DNA of 43,817 bases from Actinomadura sp. BRA 177 (GTDB taxonomy: Bacteria > Actinomycetota > Actinomycetes > Streptosporangiales > Streptosporangiaceae), in the NCBI RefSeq assembly GCF_013372625.1, contig NZ_JABXFD010000313.1, forward strand, positions 1 to 43,817, in the 5' to 3' direction. Shown one piece after another: positions 25,821 through 33,276 of the stretch (the first letter of the stretch is position 1; each line of letters begins with the position of its first letter). The notes under the pieces are model-generated. The model saw nothing but the letters and a program-made list of their open reading frames with translations, was not told the DNA's origin and searched no databases. The translations under genes were made by a program, and so were the position numbers.

Positions 25821-26746
25821 CAGTGCAGCGTGTCCTTGCCGGTGAGGTTGACGCCGCGGCCCCAGTCGGCCGCGGCCATGCGGCGCTTGCCCTGCGGCTG
25901 GACCTCGCCGAGCGCGACGGGATGCGTGGCCGTTCCCACCAGTACCTCGTTCTTTCCGGGACGGATCTCGCCGGGCGACAGCTTGTCCGCGTCGGGCACC
26001 GGACGGACCGGCCCCAGCTTGACGCGCATGTCACGGAAGTTCGTCCACGCACCGGGGGTCGGCGTACACGCGCGCACGAGGCGGTCGATGTGCAGGGCGG
26101 GGCTCCCCCAGTCGACGTGACCATCCTCGGGCGTCAGCTTCGCCGCGTGGGACACGCCCTCGGACGGCTGTGGCCGGGGCTCCAGAACGCCCGCCTCAAT
26201 ACCGTTCATCGTGTCGAGCAGGAGGGACGCACCGGCGACGGCGAGCCGTCCCAGAAGGTCGCCGGACGTGTCGGTGGGCTGGATCGGCTCGGTGAGCACG
26301 CCGAAGACCGGGCCGGTGTCGAGACCCTCCTCGATCTGGAACGTGGCCGCTCCGGTCATGTCGTCGCCGTGCAGGATCGCGCGCTGCACGGGCGCCGCGC
26401 CGCGCCAGGCGGGCAGCAGCGAGAAGTGGAGGTTCACCCAGCCGTGCCGGGGGATGTCGAGGGCCTCGCGGGGCAGCAGGGCCCCGTAGGCGACGACCGG
26501 GCAGCAGTCGGGCGCGATCTCGCGGAGCCGGCCGAGGAACTCGGGATCGCGGGCCTTCGCGGGCCTGAGCACCTCGATACCGGCCTCGGCGGCGAGCGCG
26601 GCGACCGGCGAGGCGCTGAGCTGCCGCCCACGGCCCGCGGGCCGGTCGGGGCGGGTCACGACCGCCGCCACCTCGTGCGAGGAGCCCAGCAGCGCCGTCA
26701 GCGCCGGGAGCGCGGTGTCAGGAGTCCCTGCGAAGACCAGCTTCAC
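25820..26746 (-). CDS. fmt: Methionyl-tRNA formyltransferase
   Basis: 308 residues. The formyl-transferase core has [16 protein letters not shown], the conserved [17 protein letters not shown] (catalytic Asn105, His107) and EEGLDTGP with Asp143; the C-terminal OB-like domain follows from about 205. It formylates initiator methionyl-tRNA. Its ATG follows the def stop with no gap, and its stop overlaps rsmB. Confidence 0.96.
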   Translation of the reverse strand: MKLVFAGTPDTALPALTALLGSSHEVAAVVTRPDRPAGRGRQLSASPVAALAAEAGIEVLRPAKARDPEFLGRLREIAPDCCPVVAYGALLPREALDIPRHGWVNLHFSLLPAWRGAAPVQRAILHGDDMTGAATFQIEEGLDTGPVFGVLTEPIQPTDTSGDLLGRLAVAGASLLLDTMNGIEAGVLEPRPQPSEGVSHAAKLTPEDGHVDWGSPALHIDRLVRACTPTPGAWTNFRDMRVKLGPVRPVPDADKLSPGEIRPGKNEVLVGTATHPVALGEVQPQGKRRMAAADWGRGVNLTGKDTLH

Positions 26747-27292
26747 CTAGATCGCCTTCCCGAAGGTCCGGTGCGGCGACTCCTTGACGACGGGGACCGG
26801 GTCGCCGAACCACTCGGCCTCCCGGATCGCCTTCATCGCGGCCTTGCGCTGCTCGGCGTCCATCCGGTCGATGAAGATGATCCCGTCGAGATGGTCGGTC
26901 TCGTGCTGGACGCAGCGGGCCAGCAGGTGCGTGCCCTCCACCGTGATGGGCTCGCCGTGCATGTTGAAGCCCTTCGCCACGACGCCGACCGACCGCGGCG
27001 TGGGGAACGCCAGGCCGGGCAGGGACAGGCAGCCCTCGTCGTCGGTCTCCTCGTCGTCCGACAGGTCCAGGCTGGGGTTGATCATGTGCCCGAGCATGTC
27101 GTCGACGTAGTAGGTGAACACCCGCAGGCCCACGCCGAGCTGCGGCGCCGCGAGGCCCGCGCCGGGAGCGTCGATCATCGTGTCGGTGAGGTCCTTGACG
27201 AGCTGGCGCAGCTCCTTGTCGAAGTCCTTCACCGGCTCCGCGGGCGTGCGCAGCACGGGGTCGCCGAAGAGGCGGATGGGCTTGACGGCCAA
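26747..27292 (-). CDS. def: Peptide deformylase
   Basis: 181 residues from a TTG start at 27292, supported by GGAG 6 nt upstream and a MAVKPIRLFGDPVLRTPAEPV N-terminus. The three metalloprotease motifs are intact: GAGLAAPQ (44-51), EGCLSLPG (86-93, metal ligand Cys88) and QHETDHLDG (129-137, ligands His130 and His134, catalytic Glu131). It removes the formyl group from nascent proteins. It is upstream of fmt in the same operon. An acidic LSDDEETDDEG insertion precedes motif 2, as in other actinobacteria. Confidence 0.95.
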   Translation of the reverse strand: MAVKPIRLFGDPVLRTPAEPVKDFDKELRQLVKDLTDTMIDAPGAGLAAPQLGVGLRVFTYYVDDMLGHMINPSLDLSDDEETDDEGCLSLPGLAFPTPRSVGVVAKGFNMHGEPITVEGTHLLARCVQHETDHLDGIIFIDRMDAEQRKAAMKAIREAEWFGDPVPVVKESPHRTFGKAI

Positions 27293-27369
27293 CGAGGACT
27301 CCGTTTCCTGCGAGGTTCTCTTGCACGTGGGATGTATCCGTCCAGTCTACGGAGACATCCCACGATGAT

Positions 27370-29178
27370 TCACACGCCGCGGTGCGCGCTCTGGTGCGCG
27401 GACCGCGCCTTGTAGGCGGCGGTACGGGCGGCCTTGGCGGTCGCCCGGTCGGGATGGTGCGCGCCCAGGGCCTCAAGGACGTCGGCCGCACCGGGATGGT
27501 GGGTGCGCCACAGTTCGTCGACCATGACCTTCATCTCCGCTTCCGGCGGCGCGTCGATGAGGGCGGCCTCGACCGCCTCCTCCGGTTCGGCGGTCTCCAG
27601 CATCCCGGCGACGGTGTCGACGAACACCCAGAGGTACTCATCGCGCGCGAGTTCCCGTCCGGACGGGTCGCCGACGGCGTTCAGCCAGAGCGCCGCGTAA
27701 GGCGAGACCAGTGGATGCTCCTGCGCGGCGCGCACGACGCCCGCGGCCTCGGGGCCGATGCGGTGCAGGACGGCCGCGGCCAGGTTGCGGGCGCCCGGGC
27801 CTCCGGTGCGCATGACGTCCAGAAGGTCGGCGGCGGCGTCCTTGGCGTCGTGCGCGGCCAGCCAGCCGTCGATCTCCTCGTCGGCGGCCTCAGGCCGGTA
27901 CCAGGTGAGCCCGGCGATGAGCTCGGACGCACGCGAATCGGCCAGCTCGCCGATGAGGGGGGCGGTGAAGCCGTCCGCCAGCAGCAGTTCACGGACGGCC
28001 CACACACCGAGCGGCGTCAGCGCGCGCCCGTCACCGGACTGTTCGACGATCCCCCATTCCTCAAGGGTCGTCAGTTCCAGATGGAACGCGTCCTGGACGA
28101 GCGTGGCCATGACCTCGGAATCGGACAGGTCGTAGGCCTCATCGACGTGGCCCAAGAGCGCACCGACGAGGATTTCCGGCTCGGTCGGCTCCTCCTGCTC
28201 GTACAGGTGGATGAGTACGCCGGTCATCTCGTTCTGGACGAGTTCCAGAGCGTCCAAGCCGTCCACGTAATCGTGGCCGGGTACGACGATCGCCTCGAAC
28301 AGCGGCAGCCAAGCGGCGAGCAGTGCATCGTCATCGTCGGACTGGAGGTCGTCGCAAGCCGGCCCCTGGGAGGCGGTGCCGTGCTCGGCGGTGATGACGT
28401 CCGCCTCAACGGCGGCCCACCACAGCCGCTCCAGCTCGCCTTCGTCCTCCATCTGCCCGTAGCGGCGCGGAGTGTCCAGGCCGAGGACGGCGCCGGCGGC
28501 GTCGATGTCCGCATCGGTCAGGGTGTCGTGCTCGGTGAGGGCGCGCTCGCCCGTCCACTCGGCCAGCGCCAGGATCGTCCCGGTCAGCCCTGATCCGCGC
28601 GCCGCCGCGGCCACCTCGGCCCGGGGCACCGGCCGGACGGGCGGGACGACCAGCTCGCCGGCCCGCCGCAGGTACTCCTCGGTACGGGCATAGCGCTCCG
28701 CCTCGGGCAGCGCCTCGAACTCGCGCACCCACGCGTCGACGGCCTCCTGGTCGTCCAGGGAGACCCCGTCGGCCTGCAGCAGCCCGCTGACGACCTCGGC
28801 GGCGGCCTGCCGCTCCTCGCTGTCGACCGCGGCCACGACCTCGGCGAACTCGGGCCCGGTCCGGTCGATCTCCGCCGCCAGCGCGGCGGCGTCCGGCGCG
28901 GTCACGGCGCCGGTGTCGCGCAGATAGGCGACGATCTTGCGGAACGCGTCGAGGACGGTGGGGACGTCGTCGCTCGCGGCGACCACGGTCTCCGGGAAGA
29001 CCTCCAGCAGCAGCCCGCGGACCCCGTCCGGGGTCAGCTCCGCCGGGTCCGCCAGGCCCATCTCCTCCCGGGCGAGGCCCAGCAAGATGCCGACACCCTG
29101 CCCGTCCACTGTCTCGCCGTGTTCGTCCGCCCACCGCCGCAGGTCGTCGGCGGTGCTCTCCACCCAGTTGTCGGCCAC
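27370..29178 (-). CDS. Large acidic protein of unknown function, upstream of def
   Basis: 602 residues from a GTG at 29178. It is soluble, very acidic and rich in alanine-containing helices; no signal peptide or membrane segment is seen. A winged-helix-like stretch may lie at LTTLEEWGIVEQSGDGRALTPLG, and the C-terminal half resembles irregular helical repeats. A short basic tail (KAARTAAYKARSAHQSAHRG) ends the protein. No family could be named. The GTG lies 5 nt from the left attachment repeat at 29183-29198, so its upstream sequence was replaced when the element inserted. Before that it followed the priA stop by 16 nt. Confidence 0.8.
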   Translation of the reverse strand: MADNWVESTADDLRRWADEHGETVDGQGVGILLGLAREEMGLADPAELTPDGVRGLLLEVFPETVVAASDDVPTVLDAFRKIVAYLRDTGAVTAPDAAALAAEIDRTGPEFAEVVAAVDSEERQAAAEVVSGLLQADGVSLDDQEAVDAWVREFEALPEAERYARTEEYLRRAGELVVPPVRPVPRAEVAAAARGSGLTGTILALAEWTGERALTEHDTLTDADIDAAGAVLGLDTPRRYGQMEDEGELERLWWAAVEADVITAEHGTASQGPACDDLQSDDDDALLAAWLPLFEAIVVPGHDYVDGLDALELVQNEMTGVLIHLYEQEEPTEPEILVGALLGHVDEAYDLSDSEVMATLVQDAFHLELTTLEEWGIVEQSGDGRALTPLGVWAVRELLLADGFTAPLIGELADSRASELIAGLTWYRPEAADEEIDGWLAAHDAKDAAADLLDVMRTGGPGARNLAAAVLHRIGPEAAGVVRAAQEHPLVSPYAALWLNAVGDPSGRELARDEYLWVFVDTVAGMLETAEPEEAVEAALIDAPPEAEMKVMVDELWRTHHPGAADVLEALGAHHPDRATAKAARTAAYKARSAHQSAHRGV

Positions 29179-29182
29179 CCGA

Positions 29183-29198
29183 GAACCCTATTGGTCAG
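29183..29198. repeat. Left attachment-site repeat (attL core) of the integrated element
   Basis: The 16-bp sequence GAACCCTATTGGTCAG occurs here and again at 34775-34790 in the same orientation; flanking bases differ on both sides. The right copy overlaps the priA stop codon. The pair brackets 5.6 kb of phage- and plasmid-like genes ending in an integrase remnant. Confidence 0.85.
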
Positions 29199-29300
29199 GC
29201 ACGTTCGGCGCGTCAGTCTTGGACACAGGAGGGCACGGAAAGCACCAACAGACAAGGGTGGTCGTCACCCTGGGGCAGCCTGGGGCACAGGTCCGTCAAT

Positions 29301-29540
29301 CTGGGTTGGCTCCCAGCTTCGGCTACCGGGCTCCCCGCGCTCGACGCCGCAGAGTGGTGGCTGTTCGGGGCTCTCGGCGTCCTGCTCATCCTCGCCCTCG
29401 CGGTCTTCTGGTGGGGGACGAACCTCACACCGTCGCATCGCTGCCCGACCTGCGGACGCAAGGGAGAGATCCTCGCCCGCTCGCCGCGTGGCCACGTCCT
29501 CTACCGCCGATGCAAGGCGGGGCACACGTGGACATGGTGA
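29301..29540 (+). CDS. Possible small membrane protein with a zinc ribbon, no standard start codon
   Basis: In this frame the sequence reads EWWLFGALGVLLILALAVFW (one membrane helix) followed by HRCPTCGRKGEIL and YRRCKAGHTWTW before a TGA. The CxxC...CxxxH pattern is a typical zinc ribbon, so a real protein is likely. However, no ATG, GTG or TTG occurs in frame between the att repeat and the helix; the coordinates given start at a CTG. Either a CTG start is used or the 5' end is lost by a frameshift or the insertion itself. Confidence 0.4.
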   Translation: MGWLPASATGLPALDAAEWWLFGALGVLLILALAVFWWGTNLTPSHRCPTCGRKGEILARSPRGHVLYRRCKAGHTWTW

Positions 29541-29680
29541 GGCGCTGGGGACGACGTCGGAAGCGCAGGGGCAACGACGGCCCGCCACCGGAGAAGTTCC
29601 AGTGGAAGGAAGGCGACATCGAGTGGATCAAGCCGCCGAAGTCGCTGAAGAAGCGGAAGGACGGCGGTAAGGACGCCTGA
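29534..29680 (+). CDS. Short basic protein, hypothetical
   Basis: 48 codons from an ATG that overlaps the end of the zinc-ribbon frame (ATGGTGA). The product is strongly basic with MVRRWGRRRKRRG, then FQWKEGDIEWIKPPKSLKKR. No family recognised. It is accepted mainly for its overlap with the preceding frame and for the terminator directly after it; coding potential is uncertain. Confidence 0.4.
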   Translation: MVRRWGRRRKRRGNDGPPPEKFQWKEGDIEWIKPPKSLKKRKDGGKDA

Positions 29681-29688
29681 GCACACGA

Positions 29689-29717
29689 GAGCCCCGGTCC
29701 TCCAGGGATCGGGGCTC
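29689..29717. terminator. Hairpin terminator between convergent genes
   Basis: A 12-bp stem, 29689-29700 with 29706-29717 (one G-T pair), closes on a 5-nt loop TCCAG. It lies between the short basic ORF (plus) and the DUF397 gene (minus) and can serve both. Confidence 0.75.
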
Positions 29718-29736
29718 AGTGCTGTTCCGGGGGATG

Positions 29737-29907
29737 TCAGCGCTTCAGGGAAGCCACCAGGGCCGTGAACTCCTCGCGCCCCACCAGGAGCTTCGGGCCG
29801 TCCGGGTCCTTCGAGTCGCGGACCCCGATGACTTCACCAAGTTTCGCGAGTTCCACGCAGTCCCCTCCCTGCGTGTTGGAGTGGGACGACTTGCGCCACT
29901 TGATCAC
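29737..29907 (-). CDS. DUF397 protein (element copy)
   Basis: 56 residues from a GTG overlapping the stop of the HTH gene (GTGA). It is a canonical DUF397: KWRKSSHSNTQGGDCVELA, then VIGVRDSKDPDGPKLLVG and EEFTALVASLKR. As a single-copy form it shows what the duplicated copy at 19416-19673 would look like without its repeat. It is the expected partner of the upstream HTH/DUF5753 protein. Confidence 0.9.
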   Translation of the reverse strand: MIKWRKSSHSNTQGGDCVELAKLGEVIGVRDSKDPDGPKLLVGREEFTALVASLKR

Positions 29908-30713
29908 TTCATCTCCTCCATAGCCTGCTCGACCAGCGTCCGTGAGGCGTCTTCGGGGAGCGCCTTGCTTCCGATGCGCTCCCACCGGGTACCGAACTGC
30001 CTTACCTCGCCGGTACCGAGAACCAGTCTCCCGCCCCCGTGGGCTTCCGTGTACGCCGCATCCCCTTCGTCCACCGAGAGGATCTTGAAGGGGCCGTCTA
30101 GACCGATCGTCGCCCCCGCCGTCCGAGGCAGGATGCGCAGGCTCACATTCGGAGCCTTCGCCATGTCGAGCAGATGCGCGAACTGAGCCCGCATGACCTC
30201 GGGGCCTCCCACTGGCCAGTCGAGCACGCTCTGAGAGAGCACGACCCACACGAGCGGCCGAGGGCTCCGCTCCAGCGACTCTTGCCGCTGGAGCCGTTCG
30301 GCCACGTGCCCGTCGATGTCCTCGACACCCGCCGCCTCAAAGCAGGCACGAGCGTACGACTCGATCTGGAACAGGCCGGGGATGAGCGCGAGTTCGTAGA
30401 TCTTCAGAGCGAGCGCCCGAGCCTCGTACGAGACGTGCTCCCTGAACCAGTCCGGGTTATGCCCGAGCTTGGCGTAGGTGAGGAGGCGGAGGAAGTGACC
30501 TCCTGTTGCGAAGTGTTGATCCAAAGCGATGGCTTGTTTCTCATCGAGCCGGAGTTCACCGCTCTCCAGCCGGGAAACAGTGGACCGCACTACACCGATG
30601 ATCTTACCGAAGGTCTCGCCGCTCATCCGGGCGCGCAGTCGATAGAAGCGCAGGTCGTAGGCCAACCAAGCCCACATGGAGGTCATCGGATCAGGTGACG
30701 GCTTGGAGGGCAT
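29904..30713 (-). CDS. XRE-type HTH regulator with DUF5753 domain (element copy)
   Basis: 269 residues from the ATG at 30713 with GGAG 8 nt upstream. The HTH spans about residues 22-55 (LRARMSGETFGKIIGVVRSTVSRLESGE). The DUF5753 part has YELALIPGLFQIESYARA and a C-terminal SVDEGDAAYTEAHGGGRLVL. It belongs to the same class as the regulator at 18563 but the two are clearly diverged, so they are not a recent duplication. It is divergent from the RsbW-like ATPase gene. Confidence 0.9.
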   Translation of the reverse strand: MPSKPSPDPMTSMWAWLAYDLRFYRLRARMSGETFGKIIGVVRSTVSRLESGELRLDEKQAIALDQHFATGGHFLRLLTYAKLGHNPDWFREHVSYEARALALKIYELALIPGLFQIESYARACFEAAGVEDIDGHVAERLQRQESLERSPRPLVWVVLSQSVLDWPVGGPEVMRAQFAHLLDMAKAPNVSLRILPRTAGATIGLDGPFKILSVDEGDAAYTEAHGGGRLVLGTGEVRQFGTRWERIGSKALPEDASRTLVEQAMEEMK

Positions 30714-30840
30714 TGATCACACTCCGAAGTAAGACTGTGTTTCCGCTCGTTGCGGAGATGGGCCGGAACAACGACAACCTAGCTCACGTGAAGCCACTCT
30801 GTGGCCTGGTTAACACACACCGTGACGAAGGTCGTGCCCG
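30714..30840. promoter_or_regulatory. Divergent control region of the element's regulatory module
   Basis: The 127-nt spacer separates the HTH (minus) and ATPase (plus) genes. It contains the 8-bp palindrome TCACGTGA at 30784-30791 and a small TCCGC...GCGGA inverted repeat. These are candidate operators for the HTH protein; no promoter pair was assigned. Confidence 0.4.
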
Positions 30841-31239
30841 ATGTCCGCAACGCTCGCCCCAGAGGCTCCGCCCACGCTCGTACTCGACCCCAACAGCGAG
30901 GCCCCAAGCCTCGCCCGCCGGTTCCTCGCCGACCTGTTCGCCGAGTGGGGCATCGAAGACGACTACATAGGCCGCGTCGTGGTCTGCGAGCTGGTCACCA
31001 ACAGCTTCCAGCATGGCGAAGGGCAGATCATCGTCCGGATCTTCCGCGACGAGCACGACGGCCGCCCAGTGATCGAGGTGTGGGACGCCGGAGAAGGCAA
31101 GCCGGAGATCCAGCCGGAGAACTACGCCGCTGAGAGCGGTCGCGGCCTTCTCCTCATGACCGAACTCGTCCACGACTGGGGCGTCCGCCCGCTCAACGAG
31201 GGCGGAAAGGTCGTCTGGGCGCAGCTCAACCATCCCTGA
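30841..31239 (+). CDS. RsbW-like ATP-binding protein (element copy)
   Basis: 132 residues, the normal size for a single GHKL/HATPase_c domain. The N-box is intact, VVCELVTNSFQHGEG (Asn54), followed by VWDAGEGKPEI (G1) and ESGRGLLLMTELVHDWGV (G2). Such proteins are anti-sigma-factor kinases or regulators in the WhiJ/AbaA type loci. It is divergent from the HTH/DUF397 pair. Compared with the protein at 17625-18392 it lacks the C-terminal extension and keeps the metal-binding asparagine. Confidence 0.9.
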   Translation: MSATLAPEAPPTLVLDPNSEAPSLARRFLADLFAEWGIEDDYIGRVVVCELVTNSFQHGEGQIIVRIFRDEHDGRPVIEVWDAGEGKPEIQPENYAAESGRGLLLMTELVHDWGVRPLNEGGKVVWAQLNHP

Positions 31240-31285
31240 CCTGCGAGGGGAACCCGGCGGGGTGGGCCGGGTCCCCCGCTCCAGA

Positions 31286-31336
31286 GGAACCGACGCGAGG
31301 CCCCGGCCGGGGAGCTTGTGAGGCCCGGTCGGTTCC
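31286..31336 (+). terminator. Long-armed hairpin after the ATPase gene
   Basis: GGAACCGAC (31286-31294) pairs perfectly with GTCGGTTCC (31328-31336). The 33-nt loop contains a second GC-rich stem (GGCCCCGGCC-like). It is the first of two hairpins in the 164-nt gap to the next gene. Confidence 0.6.
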
Positions 31337-31341
31337 CACCG

Positions 31342-31383
31342 CCCCCGCCCTTCTCTGATCCCCCCGGACGGAGAGGGCGGGGG
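31342..31383 (+). terminator. Strong GC hairpin before the 66-residue gene
   Basis: CCCCCGCCC plus TTCTC pairs with GAGAGGGCGGGGG (31371-31383), leaving one bulged T. It is followed by CCTTCCT and lies only about 20 nt before the next ATG, so it may attenuate expression of that gene. Confidence 0.65.
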
Positions 31384-31403
31384 CCTTCCTATGCGAGGAG
31401 ACG

Positions 31404-31604
31404 ATGAACGAGTCCGTAACGCTGCTGCTTCTTCAGCACCTCTTCCGGCCCGAGTGGGTGATCACGCGAGACGAGGTCGGGACCTGGAGGGCCACCGGCC
31501 CCATCCTCATCTCAGCCTGCGATGTAGACGGACTGCTGGAGATGCTCCGCATCGCGGACCCGGATGCCCTTGAGTATGCCGCCCGACTCCTCGCCGAGCG
31601 CTGA
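31404..31604 (+). CDS. Small hypothetical protein
   Basis: 66 residues, ATG with GAGGAG upstream. The sequence LLLLQHLFRPEWVITRDEVGTWRATGPILISA followed by DVDGLLEMLRIADPDALEYAARLLAE suggests an alpha/beta fold of no known family. Similar small genes often follow regulatory ATPase genes in actinomycetes, which is recollection rather than proof. Good ribosome site and clean composition support a real gene. Confidence 0.65.
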   Translation: MNESVTLLLLQHLFRPEWVITRDEVGTWRATGPILISACDVDGLLEMLRIADPDALEYAARLLAER

Positions 31605-31662
31605 TCAGCCACCGAGGCATTCCACGGCTCGCGTTCGACAACAGGTACGAAAAAGGTAGGCC

Positions 31663-31685
31663 CTCTCCGCCGGAGAAGCGGAGAG
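31663..31685 (+). terminator. Hairpin after the 66-residue gene
   Basis: CTCTCCGC (31663-31670) and GCGGAGAG (31678-31685) form an 8-bp stem with a 7-nt loop. It lies in a 219-nt gap that is AT-richer than the rest of the window. The gap also holds a TTGACG at 31749 that could be a promoter -35 box for the next operon, without a clear -10. Confidence 0.6.
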
Positions 31686-31823
31686 TGCCTTGGACAACCC
31701 GAAAGGAGAAGAGGTTCTTCCCGCTATCGACCTCACCTTCAGCATACCTTGACGGCGAAGAAAAATCCCTGCTCAGAACGTACCATTGGAGGTAAGATAA
31801 CCCAAGCAAGAGGAGAACCCCAT

Positions 31824-32414
31824 ATGCCTTCCCAGACTGCCGCTGAAGATTTCCTACACGATCAGCTGGCCGGTGGGCCGATGCCCGCCCCGAAGCTGCT
31901 CGCCAGGGCCAAGGAATTCGGCGTGAATTCAAAGACTCTCGCCGATGTCGCCGAGAAGATCGGCGTCACGAAGACGACTACGAAGAACATCACGTCCTGG
32001 TCGCTTCCTGACCAAGGACCCCGCCGCGAGTACTTCGACGCCCCCTGCGCGAACTCGTGCGGTAGTCGCGTCCAGGCGTTCCAGGAACTCGACGCCCCCG
32101 GTCAGCCGTGCAGCTATCCGGAATGCGACGGCTGCTCCGCCAAGCGGCAAGCGGCGATCGACGCGCAGCATGAGAAGAGCCGCGCGAAATGGCGGCGGCT
32201 GTTCACGACCTTCGTCGCCGATCCCGACGAGATCAAGAAGTTCGACAAGCTCCCTCCGGCCGAACAGCGTGAGGCCGCCCAGCGAGCGATGATGACCCCG
32301 CAGGACGCCCCCGACTTCGAGACCGAGGCCGAGCACCGCCGGGTCGCCAGCTCGGGCACGTTCGACGGACCCCCGGCCGGGACCAAGATGATCGTCGCTC
32401 GGGACCTCCGGTGA
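31824..32414 (+). CDS. Hypothetical protein with winged-helix-like N-terminus and cysteine cluster
   Basis: 196 residues from the ATG at 31824 (AGGAGA upstream). Residues ~20-62 (APKLLARAKEFGVNSKTLADVAEKIGVTK...WSLP) resemble the small winged-helix seen at the ends of plasmid and phage primase/helicase proteins. A cysteine-rich block (PCANSCG, CSYPECDGCSAKRQA) could bind zinc. The C-terminal part is charged. It begins a plus-strand operon with four genes linked by GTGA/ATGA overlaps. The role may be in element replication or packaging; this is a guess. Confidence 0.65.
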   Translation: MPSQTAAEDFLHDQLAGGPMPAPKLLARAKEFGVNSKTLADVAEKIGVTKTTTKNITSWSLPDQGPRREYFDAPCANSCGSRVQAFQELDAPGQPCSYPECDGCSAKRQAAIDAQHEKSRAKWRRLFTTFVADPDEIKKFDKLPPAEQREAAQRAMMTPQDAPDFETEAEHRRVASSGTFDGPPAGTKMIVARDLR

Positions 32415-32731
32415 GTGCCCCTGACGGAACCCTGCCCCCGAATCCGCAGGGCCGGAACCTCAACCCCGAGCGGCACCGAGCAGAGGCCACCTACGCAGCC
32501 CACCTGAACGCGGAGGCCGCCCAAGGGCGAGCCGAACGTCTCCGCAAGGTCGAACTCGCCTCTCTCCGGTACGAGGTGTTGGCCGACGAGTACGAGTACG
32601 TGTGCCCGGTTCAGGGCCGGAGGATGGCACGGGCCGGCGACCTGATCAACATCTCCGGGAATGTGGGCAGCGACCTCGTCTACGGCTTCCTAGTGGAAGT
32701 CACCGACGAACCCGCCGAGGAGGAGACGTGA
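32411..32731 (+). CDS. Hypothetical protein of the element
   Basis: 106 residues from a GTG overlapping the previous stop by 4 nt. A charged, helical N-terminal half (HLNAEAAQGRAERLRKVELASLRYEVLADEY) precedes VCPVQGRRMARAGDLINISGNV. No family recognised. Coupling on both sides supports a genuine gene. Confidence 0.65.
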   Translation: MSAPDGTLPPNPQGRNLNPERHRAEATYAAHLNAEAAQGRAERLRKVELASLRYEVLADEYEYVCPVQGRRMARAGDLINISGNVGSDLVYGFLVEVTDEPAEEET

Positions 32732-33276
32732 GCGCCTCACCCTGCTCCGTGGACGGCTGCGAAAGGCCGACCGTCGCCCGCGGATTCTGCAACACCGACT
32801 ACCGCCGAGCCCGTCGAGAAGGGCGGCTCGACCTCAAGCTCATCATCGGCGACGACCTCACCCGGTTCTGGAGCCACGTCCGGATCACCGGGACCGAGTC
32901 CTGCTGGCTATGGAAGGGCGGGAAGACCAAGGGCGGCTACCCACAGTTCTCCGTGGGAGGCAAGAACGTCCTAGCCCACCGATGGGCGTACCAGGAGTTC
33001 GTGGAGGAGATCCCAGACGGCCTCACCATCGACCACGTCAAGGCATGGGGATGCACGTCCCGAGCCTGCGTCCGGCCCGACCACCTCCAGCCCGTGACCA
33101 ACGGTGAGAACGTCCTCCGGGGAACCGCCCCCACAGCGATCAACGCACGGAAGACGCACTGCGTCAACGGCCACGAGTTCACCCCGGAGAACACCCGCGT
33201 GTGCCAGGGCAAACGCAACTGCCGGACCTGCGGACGTGAATGGGCACGGCGAAAGAAGCAGGAGGCAGCAGCATGA
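32728..33276 (+). CDS. HNH endonuclease, phage type
   Basis: 182 residues from a GTG overlapping the previous stop. The nuclease core is HRWAYQEFVEEIPDGLTIDH (His103), CTSRACVRPDHLQPVTNGEN with structural cysteines 109 and 114, and the closing N126. A second zinc-binding set follows (Cys145, His149, Cys159, Cys165, Cys168), and an N-terminal CSVDGCERPTVARGFC motif makes a third. HNH genes next to terminase genes are common in phages and assist packaging or act as free-standing homing enzymes. The stop overlaps the terminase-like gene (ATGA). Confidence 0.88.
   Translation: MSASPCSVDGCERPTVARGFCNTDYRRARREGRLDLKLIIGDDLTRFWSHVRITGTESCWLWKGGKTKGGYPQFSVGGKNVLAHRWAYQEFVEEIPDGLTIDHVKAWGCTSRACVRPDHLQPVTNGENVLRGTAPTAINARKTHCVNGHEFTPENTRVCQGKRNCRTCGREWARRKKQEAAA

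Noticed and set aside
29183..29198. tRNA gene at the element boundary
   Set aside because: The attachment core overlaps the priA stop codon and no cloverleaf sequence is present on either side.
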